From the NCBI GenBank assembly GCA_030849075.1, contig JASAOO010003544.1:1-64000 (forward strand): 64,000 nt of DNA. Reading direction: 5' to 3'. Numbering within the stretch: position 1 is the first letter of the stretch; each line of letters begins with the position of its first letter. The position numbers and the translations under genes were made by a program. The DNA comes from Zelonia costaricensis. Lineage: Eukaryota; Euglenozoa; Kinetoplastea; Trypanosomatida; Trypanosomatidae. Below the pieces are notes generated by a model, which saw only the letters and a program-made list of their open reading frames with translations, did not search any database and was not told the origin of the DNA. Positions 47,303-56,891 of the stretch are shown here, one piece after another.

Positions 47303-47810
47303 CGCCTGCCGTTTTGCCACCTGTTTGCATTTTCTGGCGCGCAGCGAGACGATGCCGCTTGCGTTGCCAAGCCACACACGCACTTGCCTGCGATCGCCCG
47401 CCTCCCTTCTGTCTGAGCGGGACGTCGTGGGCCGATCGCAGCGCTTGTGCTCGCGAGCGCCAACGACAGCGAAGGTTCCTGCTTCTTCTCCAGGCGCCTG
47501 TGTCTCGGTTGAGCTTGTCCCCGCCCCTCCCCCCCCCCGTTTGTGGATGCTCAACGCTGCGGCGCCTTGCCGCCGATGTATGATTGACCTTCTCCAACGA
47601 TTTCGCTGCTTTCGTTTTTTTCTTGTCGGCGATGGTGGCACAGTTGTGTGTGTGTGTGCGCCCGCTGCGGACACTTATGTGCGCAGAGACGCCGGGGGTG
47701 CTTTTGATGTCTGCCCCCGTTCCCCTTCTCGCCGGCTGCAGCACTCGACGCCTTCGAGGCGAGTACGCCGATGCGCCACGACGGGGAATGCTCATTTTTT
47801 TGTTTTTATC

Positions 47811-47849
47811 GTGTGTGTGTGTGTGTGCGCGTCTGTGTGTGTGTGGGTG
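47811..47849 (+). repeat. Imperfect (GT)n repeat
   Basis: Two GT runs are separated by a few CG/CT bases, within the 3' side of the ubiquitin-like gene, so probably in its 3' UTR. Confidence 0.9.
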
Positions 47850-48940
47850 TGCTTGTGTGCGACTGCCGCCAGCGCAGCGGAGATCTTACGAACGCTTCGG
47901 CTTTGCGCTTACTTGTAAATCAGCTAGTGCCTTCCCCTTCACCGACTCCCCCCTCCCCTCCTTTCCGCTCTGTCATCTCCTCGCCACCTCTGCTGCTGCC
48001 CCAGCTGCACGTGCGCAGGTCGGTGTTGAAGGCACATCAAAACAGAGAGAAGGCAAAGACACAGTGTCGGTTGCTGTTGCGCGAGTCGACGTACGACGCG
48101 AACCGCGCTGCCACAGTCCTCTCTCCCTCCCCCACTCACACTTCCTCTATTCTGGCAGACCCCGGCGCGACTCCTCTCACCCCCCCCGCGAGGGCCGGGC
48201 GTCCCACTTTGCCTTTTTGTTTTGTGACGGCGCGTGTGGTTTGCAGTATTCGCTGGCGTCTGTTGGCCGGCACGAGCCGCAATTGTGGCCATGACGGGCG
48301 GCCTCTGCTGTGACAGCGGCCGCGTGAGTTGAAAGAGTCCGTTCGCGGCACTGGAACCAGACCCCCCCCAACTATCTGTCCGTTCTTCTCGCAGCGCTGG
48401 ACAGCGTGTCGGGCTGCTCGTTCGTTCTTACCTGACTGCGTGTTTGTGTGTGCGTGTGCGTGCAAAGCCGAGGGCAGGAGACTCCCGCAGACGGCCGCTC
48501 CGGGTAAAGACGCGTGCATCGACTTTGCGAATCGCCCCTTGCGCTCCTTCTCTTTTCTTTCCTTCGCCGTCCGTTGCTCTTCGACTCGCTCTCTTCCGTC
48601 GAAGCGGCGCGCCCTCGGCGTCCACTGAACCGTCACACACACCCGCGGAGTTGCAAGCGAACACAACGAAAAAGACGTGCCGATTCAGGGGCAAGTCGCT
48701 GTGCGTGACCGCCCTCGTCGCGAAACGGGTCTCTCTTGCTGCAGCGGCGGGAGACGTCGTTTCGCAGGGGTGGGTGGGGTGCGTGCGAACACAAGTGACG
48801 GGCTGATGTGATGAAGTGACGCGCGTTAGTGCCGCCTCTCAACGCACACCGGCACGACACGCGACGGACGATCCAGTGCGAGTATGAGCCATTCGGTTCC
48901 GGTCCTCTTTTTCATCGTCCTACTCGTGCATATACGCAAT

Positions 48941-48974
48941 GTACACATACACACATACACACACACACACACAC
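48941..48974 (+). repeat. Imperfect (AC)n repeat
   Basis: An interrupted AC repeat ends in an uninterrupted (AC)9, about 210 bases before the FHA-kinase ATG and left of the likely splice acceptor. Confidence 0.9.
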
Positions 48975-49120
48975 GATCCTGTCACGTGTTGCTTTTGTCT
49001 GAAGTACGCAACGCAGCGGACGGGTCGAGTCACCCGTACGACACAGTGCAGCCCCCGTCCGCGCAACCCACTCAACGTCGGACGACGGCAGCCACGCGTG
49101 TACTGCCGGGCCCCGACGGC

Positions 49121-49140
49121 TCTCGCCTTTCCCTCCTCAG
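49121..49140 (+). promoter_or_regulatory. Candidate trans-splice acceptor, FHA-kinase gene
   Basis: The tract TCTCGCCTTTCCCTCCTCAG ends in AG at 49139-49140, 46 bases before the ATG. Confidence 0.6.
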
Positions 49141-49185
49141 CGAGACTGAGCCCAGGCGAGGCGCCTCTGCCATTGTGCCCTGCTC

Positions 49186-50889
49186 ATGGAGGCGGTTTCG
49201 GACGAGCTCCTGCGCGAGCCCATCCGCGCCCACTTCAAGCGGGAGCGCTCGCGGTCGTACTCAGCCGACGGCAGCGGCCCCAACTCACCGGAGGTGCGTC
49301 GGCCGGGCTCAGCGTCGGGCTTTCACGGCGGTGGCGTCACCAGCAGCGGCACTGAGGACGCTGGCCGGCATATCTCGCGGTCTGCCCTCTTCGAGCTCAC
49401 TCCGCTTGGCGATTGCGGCGATGCGGCGGCGCCGTCGACACGCTTCGGAGTGGAGGGGTTGCGCATCGGGCGTGACCCCGGCTGCTCCGATCTGGTGCTG
49501 CCGCTCAACGCGGTGTCCCGCCTGCACTGCGTGCTGTCCGTCCTGGGCGACGAAGTGTTCGTGCACGACAACAGCTTCAACGGCACCTTCATCAACGGCC
49601 GCCGCGTTGGCAAGGGTCGCTGCGCCCTGCTGCAGCCGCGCGACACACTGTGCTTCCTCAACCCCACACTCGAGGAGGCGCCTCGCTGCGCTTTCGAGTT
49701 TGCGCCGCTGCCAGGCCTCACCTCATCGGGCTTTCGGATGGTCGAGGGCCTGCAGCGGTACGACCTGGGGCCGGTGCTGGGGCAGGGGAGCTTCGCGGCG
49801 GTGCGTCTCGGCATCAACCGCGAGACCGGCGCCGCGGTGGCGATCAAGCTGATGGAGCGCCGCCGCCTCAGCTGCGAGGATGCGGCCGCGTCGCTGCGCC
49901 GCGAAATCGAGATGATGCGCAGCATGGACCACCCGCATGTGGTGCGCGTCCTCGATGCCTTTGAGGGGGCCGACTGCGTGGCGCTTGTCATGGAGTACGT
50001 GCGTGGCGGCGACCTGTTCGACTACGTGGTCGGCCGCGGCCGCAACCCGTTCACCGAGACGGAGGCGAGGCACCTCTTTGTGCAACTGCTCGAGGCCACC
50101 TTGTACATACACGGCCGCAGCATCATCCATTGCGACTTGAAGCCGGAGAACGTCCTGGTGGACGTGCCGGCCGTTGCGGCAGCTGAAGCCGCACCGGCTG
50201 GTGCGTCGGCGAGCGATGCGGCGCGGGCGGCGGCTGCGTCGCTGCGAACAGACAGTGACGGGGTGCTCTCTGTCGTGGACAACCACCAGGTGGAGGCAAA
50301 GTCCATCAGTCCCTTCGACGTGAGATTGAAGCTGACGGACTTTGGCATCGCCAAGTACGACCTCGGTGGCCGCCCCGACACCGGCGACCCGGAGGGTGTC
50401 GCAGCCGCCACCCCAGTGTACGCGGCACCGGAGCTGGCTGGCACGCTGGCGGAGGGGGCCACCCCGCGGACAATCACGGCGGCCGTTGACGTGTGGTCGC
50501 TGGGGGTGCTGCTGTACATTCTGTGCTCCGGCACAGTGCCCAAGCACCCGTGCCGCGGCACCGCTGTCGTGCTCAACCGGTCCATGGCGCTGCTGTCGTC
50601 CCCGTGCCGCGACCTGATTGCCGGCATGATGGCGCCGGATCCGACGCAGCGCCCGACGCTGGCGGAAATCTGCCATCACCGCTGGCTCGACAGCGTCGCC
50701 ATCTGCGGCGCGACGGACGCATGTGAGGGCGGGGAGGATGGCGACAACCTCTCTGTGACGGCCAAGCTGTCGCCACGCACCCTGCTCGCGTCCAGGTCGT
50801 CTGAGCCCCGGCCGGCTGCACAGCGGCACCGCGGCCGCGCGGCGAGGGAGGTGCGGGAATCGGCGCCGCATCTCTCGCCGCTGCTGTGA
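49186..50889 (+). CDS. FHA-domain serine/threonine kinase
   Basis: The 567-residue protein combines an FHA domain (about 88-170) with a protein kinase domain (about 192-502), an order found in Rad53/Chk2. The FHA phosphothreonine-binding residues are present: GLRIGRD (91-97), SRLH (111-114) and NSFNGTFING (129-138). The kinase has the GQGSFAAV loop (199-206), catalytic lysine K221 in VAIKLM, DFG (385-387), APE (414-416) and a CAMK-like WSLGVLLYIL helix. The catalytic loop reads HCDLKPEN (315-322), not HRD, so it is a non-RD kinase of the type seen in DYRK enzymes. An Ala-rich insert of about 55 residues separates the catalytic loop from DFG. Flanking regions are Ser/Arg-rich. A checkpoint-type role is possible but unproven. 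Confidence 0.9.
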   Translation: MEAVSDELLREPIRAHFKRERSRSYSADGSGPNSPEVRRPGSASGFHGGGVTSSGTEDAGRHISRSALFELTPLGDCGDAAAPSTRFGVEGLRIGRDPGCSDLVLPLNAVSRLHCVLSVLGDEVFVHDNSFNGTFINGRRVGKGRCALLQPRDTLCFLNPTLEEAPRCAFEFAPLPGLTSSGFRMVEGLQRYDLGPVLGQGSFAAVRLGINRETGAAVAIKLMERRRLSCEDAAASLRREIEMMRSMDHPHVVRVLDAFEGADCVALVMEYVRGGDLFDYVVGRGRNPFTETEARHLFVQLLEATLYIHGRSIIHCDLKPENVLVDVPAVAAAEAAPAGASASDAARAAAASLRTDSDGVLSVVDNHQVEAKSISPFDVRLKLTDFGIAKYDLGGRPDTGDPEGVAAATPVYAAPELAGTLAEGATPRTITAAVDVWSLGVLLYILCSGTVPKHPCRGTAVVLNRSMALLSSPCRDLIAGMMAPDPTQRPTLAEICHHRWLDSVAICGATDACEGGEDGDNLSVTAKLSPRTLLASRSSEPRPAAQRHRGRAAREVRESAPHLSPLL

Positions 50890-51443
50890 TCCGCCGTTGT
50901 GACTCTGTCAGCAGGGGAGGGTTCTCTGCGCTACGAGTCGTGCAGCGCCGCTTGTGGCCACCGCACGCACGCGCTGCGACTCCCACGACGCGACAGCGCA
51001 CACCTGAATCCTTCCTTGCCCATCTGCGGCTAAAACGCGTGCGGGAGAGTCGAGTGGACTCTGTGTGTCTTGGGTGCACTCACTGGAAGCGGCCTGCACG
51101 GCCGTGCCGTCACACGCCTAGGAGTTTGTGTGCTGCACTGCGTTGCACACGGCGGTGGTGAGGCGGCAGCCGCGGATGACTGTGGTGTACGGCCCTCACT
51201 TCCCTCACTGCGTGCCACGACGTGCCATCGGACGGTGCCCGCGCGCACTATCGCTGTCCTTCTCCCCGACCCACTTCTCTCGTGCATCCCCCCCTCCCCC
51301 CGCCCCGTTTCCCTTCACTTTTCCTCCTCCAGCGCATCCGTACAAACTCACATCGCGCTCGGCACGTACACCGCGCCCCTGCACTGACTGCACAGAAGCG
51401 CACCGAGCTCTGACCACTCACCTGTCTTTTGTGCCCGTGTGCG
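50890..51443. other. Intergenic region, 554 bases
   Basis: No gene is supported. A long C/T tract before the next gene gives a strong acceptor. Confidence 0.75.
51285..51332 (+). promoter_or_regulatory. Candidate trans-splice acceptor, RBBP4-like gene
   Basis: About 45 bases of C/T-rich sequence end in CTCCAG, with AG at 51331-51332. The ATG at 51444 is the first true ATG in frame. Confidence 0.68.
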
Positions 51444-52853
51444 ATGAGCTCCAGTGCGGACGTCGTGTTTGCGGGGGAGGCGGCCCCGCAGCACGTGGCA
51501 GCGGCGGCGCACTCGCACACCTCCTCGACGGGGGAGGCGGAAGAGGGCACCGCGTACCAGGAGACGGCGCGCTTCTGCACGTGGCGCAAGCACGCCCGAA
51601 ACTTGTACCAGCAGCTGTTCCACATCGATCTCGTGTGGGAGAGCCCGGTGGCGCAGTTGATGCCGTACGTCACGAGCAAAGGCGGGCTGACGACCCACAC
51701 CGTGCTCAGCGGTGCCCGCACGGGAGGCCAGGAACAGAGCTACCTGCAGCTGCTCGCTGTCACTGTGCCGCAAGACACGCAATCGCTCGACGACTCCGAC
51801 GCGGCCTTCAGCGAGGCGACAGGAGAAGTCGGCGGCTACGGCATGGCGCCCCATGCCTGCGGTCTCAAGGTCGAGCGGCGCATTCTGCACGACGGCGACG
51901 TGCTGGCCGCCCGCTACATGCCAGCCAACCCGCTGCTGCTCTCCTCCTCCTCGAGCAACGGGAACCTCTACGTGTTCGACTGGTCGCGCGTGCCGCTGGG
52001 CCGCTTTCCAAACGACCCGCCGCGGCCCCGTGCACCGCTGCCGCCGAACGAGCTGAGCAGCGAGGCGACAGAGGAGGAGCGGGCGCAGTACCAGAAGCGC
52101 ATGCGCGCCCTTAACGTGGTGGCGGCGGAGCAGGACAGGTGGGACCGGCGCACCGGCGATGGCCAGCACGTGCTGACCCTCGCGGGGGGAAGCGGCGCCT
52201 CGGACAATGTCGACTGGAGCACGAGCCTCGACGGCGATGTCGCGTCCGGCTCCTTGGGCCGCGTGTGCGTGTGGCGGGTGGCGAACATGTCCAAGGACGA
52301 CAGCCGCCTCGTGCAGCCGTTCCGCGTCTTCGAGGTGGACGACGAGGAGACGCGCGTGACGCACGTCAACTTCTCGTGGACGTCTCCGGAGTCGCTGCTG
52401 GCTGCCACGACGTCCGGCGCGGTGCGCGTCCACGACATGCGTGCAGCGCGCGGCGAGGAGGTCTTCTCCATTGGCAACCCCGCCACCTCTCTTGCGCTGT
52501 CGCCGCTGGACGGCAATGCGCTGCTGATCGGCGACGCGACCGGCAACGTACTTTTCTTCGACCTGCGCAAGAGCAGCGCGGCGGTGCAGGTGGAGCGGCT
52601 GCACGCTGGTGAGGTGACGACGGTGGAGTGGTGCCCGCACTCGCGGCGTCTCTTCACTTCCGGTGGCCACGACGGCGTGGTGTGCGTCTACAACCAGACC
52701 AGGGGCAAGACGCTCTTCAAGCACTGGGGCCACACGGACGTGATTATGGACCTCGGCTGGAACTGGCAGGACGACGGCGCCGGCCAGCTCGTGTCCACGG
52801 ACAGCAACGCGATCATGCTGTGGCGCCCACGCGACTTCTTCCTCTGCGCATAG
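51444..52853 (+). CDS. RBBP4/MSI1-type WD40 histone-binding protein
   Basis: The 469-residue protein has an N-terminal segment WRKHARNLYQQLFHIDLVWESPVAQLMP (about 46-73), followed by QEQSYLQLLAVTVP. Together these match the helix and first strand of RBBP4/RBBP7/MSI1 proteins. A WD40 propeller follows with clear blades: HDGDVLAARYMPANPLLLSSSSSNGNLYVFDW, TTSGAVRVHDMRA, LSPLDGNALLIGDATGNVLFFDLR and CPHSRRLFTSGGHDGVVCVYN. Relatives bind histone H3-H4 or H4 tails in CAF-1, histone deacetylase, NURF and PRC2-like complexes, and also in ribosome assembly (the related Rrb1/GRWD1). The long insert before the second blade and the ESPVAQ variant leave the subfamily open. A nuclear or nucleolar role in chromatin or histone handling is likely. 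Confidence 0.85.
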   Translation: MSSSADVVFAGEAAPQHVAAAAHSHTSSTGEAEEGTAYQETARFCTWRKHARNLYQQLFHIDLVWESPVAQLMPYVTSKGGLTTHTVLSGARTGGQEQSYLQLLAVTVPQDTQSLDDSDAAFSEATGEVGGYGMAPHACGLKVERRILHDGDVLAARYMPANPLLLSSSSSNGNLYVFDWSRVPLGRFPNDPPRPRAPLPPNELSSEATEEERAQYQKRMRALNVVAAEQDRWDRRTGDGQHVLTLAGGSGASDNVDWSTSLDGDVASGSLGRVCVWRVANMSKDDSRLVQPFRVFEVDDEETRVTHVNFSWTSPESLLAATTSGAVRVHDMRAARGEEVFSIGNPATSLALSPLDGNALLIGDATGNVLFFDLRKSSAAVQVERLHAGEVTTVEWCPHSRRLFTSGGHDGVVCVYNQTRGKTLFKHWGHTDVIMDLGWNWQDDGAGQLVSTDSNAIMLWRPRDFFLCA

Positions 52854-53817
52854 TCGCCCTGAGCTGAAAGCCGACCAATCAACAGAAGGTGGGCCATGGA
52901 GCAGCACAAGAATGATTCCGTGCTTACTGCGTAAAGGCACGCTGATGGCATAGAGACGGCGGTGCGGCGAAGCGGGGGGGGGCGGGGGAGGGTGATGTGG
53001 TCGTTCGCCACAGATGGCGTACGTGGCACGAAGAAGCTAGGTGGCCGAGAGCACGTCGCAGTCGCACCTCCCACTGCGCACACACTGGACTCAGAGCGGC
53101 CCCGTGCGGAGGGCGCCTCTGACGTGCGGACGTGAGCCGCCTTCGTTGGCGGCCCATTCCACCGCGACCCTCCCTGCACGTGAGCGGACGCGCGCCGGGA
53201 GTGGCGGGAGTGGCGGGGGGACGGCGGCGGCAGGAGGATAGTGGCTTCGAGGGCGCGGCACCTTCCATAGATGCATACAACTGCAAAGTAGCCAGAAGTG
53301 GAACGAACAGGAGCGTACGCTATCGTCCGGATGAGAGCGGCAGCCCGGCGGCTGTGCGCGGTGACTGCCTGGACACGGTGGAACACTGAGCAGCCGGCTA
53401 TTTGAGTTAGAGGGCGGGGGGGGGGGCTCACGTGTTCTCGCCGGAAAGGTGCCTGCTACGCCTTCTCCTCCAGCCCCTTTCCCCAAGGCGCCAGATCGGC
53501 CAGCACGCGGGGGGGCTTTCCTTGCCCGAGCCGTTGCCGTCGCGTCCGCCGCGTCACCTGCACAGCTCCCGGCCCTTTGCCTTTTCTCCTCTTCCACCGC
53601 TTCGATGATTCCCTTCGCGTCCTCCTTCTCTCTCTGTCTTTGTCTGTCTCACGTACCCGTGCTGAACTTCGGCAACGCGTGCGCATCCTTCATTCCTCCA
53701 ATCGGGGCACCAGCAGATCACCTGCCGACTTCCTTAACCCCCCCCTCCCCCACTTCCGCCGTACGCGCTCTTCTGCCAGGTGGGAAACCGCAGCGAGCCG
53801 TGAACACAACACAAAAA
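52854..53817. other. Intergenic region, 964 bases
   Basis: No gene is supported. It includes G-runs at 52975-52990 and 53415-53427 and several C/T tracts at 53570-53655 and 53731-53779. The in-frame extension of the helicase to the left of 53818 is UTR-like. Confidence 0.68.
53731..53779 (+). promoter_or_regulatory. Candidate trans-splice acceptor, DDX56-like helicase
   Basis: A C/T-rich tract (CCCCCCCTCCCCCACTTCC core) ends in CTGCCAG, with AG at 53778-53779, 39 bases before the ATG. Confidence 0.65.
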
Positions 53818-55638
53818 ATGTCGGAAGCGGACGTGCACGCGACGTGGTCGGAGCTGCCGCTCGACACGCGCTTGCTGGAGGCACTGAAGGACCTGTCGTG
53901 GAAGAGGCCGACGGCGGTGCAAAGCGCGTGCGTGCCGCTGGCCCTCAAGGGAAAGGACATCTCCATCCAGTCCCGCACGGGCTCAGGCAAGACCGGCGCC
54001 TTCGTTATTCCGGCCGTGCAGCGCATCATCACGGAGCGGGAGCAGCGCGGCGGCCGCGCCCTGCCCAACCCGTGCGTGCTGATCCTTGTGCCCTCTGTCG
54101 AGCTGTGCGAGCAGACCGCGGAGGCGGCGCAGGCGATTAGCAAGTACGTGCAGCCGCGCCTCGTCATCGACAACCTCACTTCCGGCGGCGGTGTCACGGC
54201 GGGCCGCGTCCAGTCTGCCCACATCGTCATCTCGACAGCGGCGCTACTGGCGAAGGCCTGCAACCAGGGCACCATCACCGCCGAATCGCTGCAGCACGTT
54301 CGCTTCTTCGTGCTCGATGAGGCGGACGTGGTTGCCTCAGTGGCGGAGCGCTCGCTGCGCACCGTGCAGTCCCTGTTGCCGCCAAACATGCAGGTCCTTC
54401 TCGCCTCTGCGACGCTCACGAAGGGCGTGGCCGCGGTGAAGGGGCAGCTGCTGCGCCACCCCGTCAACGTCGTCCTCACCTCCGAAGACGTCGACGAGGC
54501 CCTCAGCGGCGCGGGCACGGGCGAGGCGGAGGCGCCGCGCGGCCCGGTTGTGGAGTCGCGCGTGACGGTGCGGGACCCGCTCAGGACGACGCTGCATCAG
54601 CACTACCTCGTCGCGACCGACGAATGCCATAGCCACACACTGCTGTTCGGCCTGTATCGCATGGCCCTCATGCAGGGCAAGACGCTCATCTTCGTGAACG
54701 ACGACGAGCAGACGTACCGCCTGCAGAACTTCCTCGAGCAGCTCGGCGTCGCCACCCTCGCCTACGACGCGAACCTCCCCATCAACGTCCGCCTCGACAC
54801 GCTGCGCCGCTTTCAGAGCGGCGCTGTCTCAACGCTGGTGTGCACCGACGGCACCCTCGAGAGTGCGATGCAGCTGCAGATGTCATTGGAGGAGACGCAG
54901 GCGGCGGAGAAGGGGTCAGCCGCTAAGGCGGATGCCAGCGCTGCCCCATCACGCCGGCGTGGCCGCTCCTCGTCTGCGTCGAGCCGCGGTAACGACGAGG
55001 CACCATCGGCCCTGCACCGCGGCATCGACTTCGCGCACGTGCGCAACGTCGTCCTCTTCGACGGCGTCGAGGCGACGGACCCGATCGCGCTGTCGCGATA
55101 CACCCACCGCATCGGCCGCGCTGGCCGCGCCGGGGAAGAGGGCATCTCGATTGCGATCTTCACCGTGCCTCAGGCCCGCAAGTACCTGCACCCACTGCGC
55201 CAGTACTGCACCGAGCGCGGCGAAGCCATTCAGCCGTTCCGGCAGATGCAGCGCGCGGAGGTGGCAAAGCTGCAGTACCGCGTTGACAGCGTGCTGGGCA
55301 ACATCACCCGCACCTCCACGCGCAAGATGCGCGTCGCCTCTGTCGCGGCCGAGCTGAGCCGCAGCTCCTACCTGGCGAACCACCTCTCGCAGAAGGACAC
55401 GGACGCGTTGCAGCGTGTGATGCGGCGGTCGTCGAAGCGCGTGAAGGTGGAGCGCAACATCCTTGACGTGCCCGAGTACATGCGCCTCTCCACAGCCGAC
55501 GACGTTGGTGCGTACCGCAAGCGTGTCCGCGCCAACCAGACGCAGTCGAGCCGTCTGCGCAACGCGGCGCGCAAGACGTCGGCAGATCCCCTCAAGAACA
55601 TCGTCGCGAAGCTGCGCTCGTCGAAGCGCAAGACGTAG
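53818..55638 (+). CDS. DEAD-box RNA helicase, DDX56/Dbp9 type
   Basis: The 606-residue protein carries the DEAD-box motifs in order: Q motif (KRPTAVQSACVPLAL), I (SRTGSGKTGAF), Ia/Ib region (LVPSVELCEQT), II (VLDEAD), III (SAT) and the C-terminal RecA domain with the VI motif HRIGRAGRAG. The domain-2 insert around AAEKGSAAKADASAAPSRRRGR and the C-terminal extension (LRSSKRKT end) match the DDX56/Dbp9 group, which unwinds rRNA precursors during 60S ribosomal subunit assembly in the nucleolus. The start MSEADVHATWSELPLDTRLLEALKDLSW is typical of this group. A further in-frame ATG upstream at 53605 is left of the splice site and is rejected. Confidence 0.93.
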   Translation: MSEADVHATWSELPLDTRLLEALKDLSWKRPTAVQSACVPLALKGKDISIQSRTGSGKTGAFVIPAVQRIITEREQRGGRALPNPCVLILVPSVELCEQTAEAAQAISKYVQPRLVIDNLTSGGGVTAGRVQSAHIVISTAALLAKACNQGTITAESLQHVRFFVLDEADVVASVAERSLRTVQSLLPPNMQVLLASATLTKGVAAVKGQLLRHPVNVVLTSEDVDEALSGAGTGEAEAPRGPVVESRVTVRDPLRTTLHQHYLVATDECHSHTLLFGLYRMALMQGKTLIFVNDDEQTYRLQNFLEQLGVATLAYDANLPINVRLDTLRRFQSGAVSTLVCTDGTLESAMQLQMSLEETQAAEKGSAAKADASAAPSRRRGRSSSASSRGNDEAPSALHRGIDFAHVRNVVLFDGVEATDPIALSRYTHRIGRAGRAGEEGISIAIFTVPQARKYLHPLRQYCTERGEAIQPFRQMQRAEVAKLQYRVDSVLGNITRTSTRKMRVASVAAELSRSSYLANHLSQKDTDALQRVMRRSSKRVKVERNILDVPEYMRLSTADDVGAYRKRVRANQTQSSRLRNAARKTSADPLKNIVAKLRSSKRKT

Positions 55639-56891
55639 TGCGGCGGTGTCGGCATCGCGCATCGCTCCCGTGAGTTGTTTTTTTTTGTGTTTTTGGCTAA
55701 GGAGCACACACAGACACATGCACACACACACACACAAACACGGGTGTTCGAGGGGTGGACATGCGCCGTCACGGCTCCATGCGCGGCGTCGTCTCTGCAC
55801 AACGGTCTTGCCACACTGTGCAGTCGTGTGTCCGTGTCCGTGTGTCTGTGCGCGTCTGTTCGATTAAGCCACGCCTTGCGTGCTAACTCAAATGTGTTGT
55901 CAAGGCTCAATCTCGCCGCCACCGTGCACCTCCCTGTGTTCCGGGGGAGGGGGGGGAGGGAAGGGTGGCTCTGGGGCACGCGAAGTGGCAGCTGCGTGCC
56001 AGGTGGTGCGCAACCGACGCCACCAGCTGAGCACATCTGCCCTCCTCCCCACCCCCGTTGAAGGAGAGGGCAAGGTGCCCGCCGGGAGGTGGGGCCACAT
56101 ACGCAGGCTGAGCTCTTCGTGTGCGCGTACCAACGGAAGGGACGGCACAGTTCACACGCAAGGGTGGTGCAAGATCCCGTGTCACACAGACACACTGGCT
56201 TGTGTGTACGTGCGTGTAACGCACAGGCTGGGCGACCTGCCTTCGCTGCTCCCGTGTCCCCCATTGCGCAGGCCCACCGCTGGTCCCTCCTTCAACTCCG
56301 CTCGACTTGACGCCTTCGCCTCTCTGTGGCATATTGGCTGCACTCGCCCGCTTTTGTGGGGTTTGCGCTGCACTGCGCACGCACGTGCAGTGTGAGAGAG
56401 AGGGGCAGCACGCATCCCTCTTCGTACTTTCCCTCCCACCTCATCGGTGCCGGTGCGCCTTGAACGGGCGTGTACGTGCTACCGTCTTTGCACCTCACAG
56501 CGGCTGTGAGAGGGCGACTGCACCTGTGCACGTGTTCGCGACAGAGGGGGGACAGCACAGCTCGCGCCGTCGGATAACAGCGCCACGGCGTGAGCTGCTC
56601 TAGGCGAAGGGCACCGACAAGGATCCCCTCACACGCGCCACCCTCGCGATATCGGCCTCTTCCCGCCCTGTCAGCGTCTGCTTCCATTGTGCAGTGCTTC
56701 ACCCGCGTCTTCGATTCTTTGTCGGGGCGTCGTGCGCTTCAACTCGACTTCCCCCCCTTTTTCGTTGCTTCAGCGTGGCGCGAGCCCATAGACACACGGC
56801 GCGCACGTTGGACGGCACCCCCATCCCCAAGATCCACAAACACACGCACACACTCAGCCAGCCCGGTGCTGTGCACGCGCCCGTCATCGCC
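55639..56891. other. Intergenic region, 1,253 bases
   Basis: No gene is supported. It has a T-run at 55676-55686, an imperfect (CA)n block at 55721-55736, a G-rich patch at 55940-55962 and a strong acceptor near its right end. Confidence 0.7.
56736..56773 (+). promoter_or_regulatory. Candidate trans-splice acceptor, SZT2-like gene
   Basis: A C/T-rich tract (CCCCCCCTTTTTCGTTGCTT core) ends in CAG, with AG at 56772-56773, 119 bases before the ATG. Confidence 0.68.

Larger units (their letters stand above)
47303..49185. other. Intergenic region, 1,883 bases
   Basis: No gene is supported. It is T- and C-rich with (GT)n blocks at 47644-47658 and 47811-47849 and an (AC)n block at 48941-48974. Frames of 180-236 codons here are low-complexity (Cys/Val-rich from GT repeats). 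Confidence 0.65.

Noticed and set aside
47584..48294. 236-codon + strand frame with Cys/Val-rich stretches
   Set aside because: It is produced by reading through (GT)n and C/T repeats in an intergenic region; no conserved features.
49723..50871. 382-codon - strand frame
   Set aside because: It is antisense to the FHA-kinase, whose catalytic motifs are unambiguous on the + strand.
51348..52940. 530-codon - strand frame
   Set aside because: It is antisense to the RBBP4-like WD40 gene, which has clear WD blades on the + strand.
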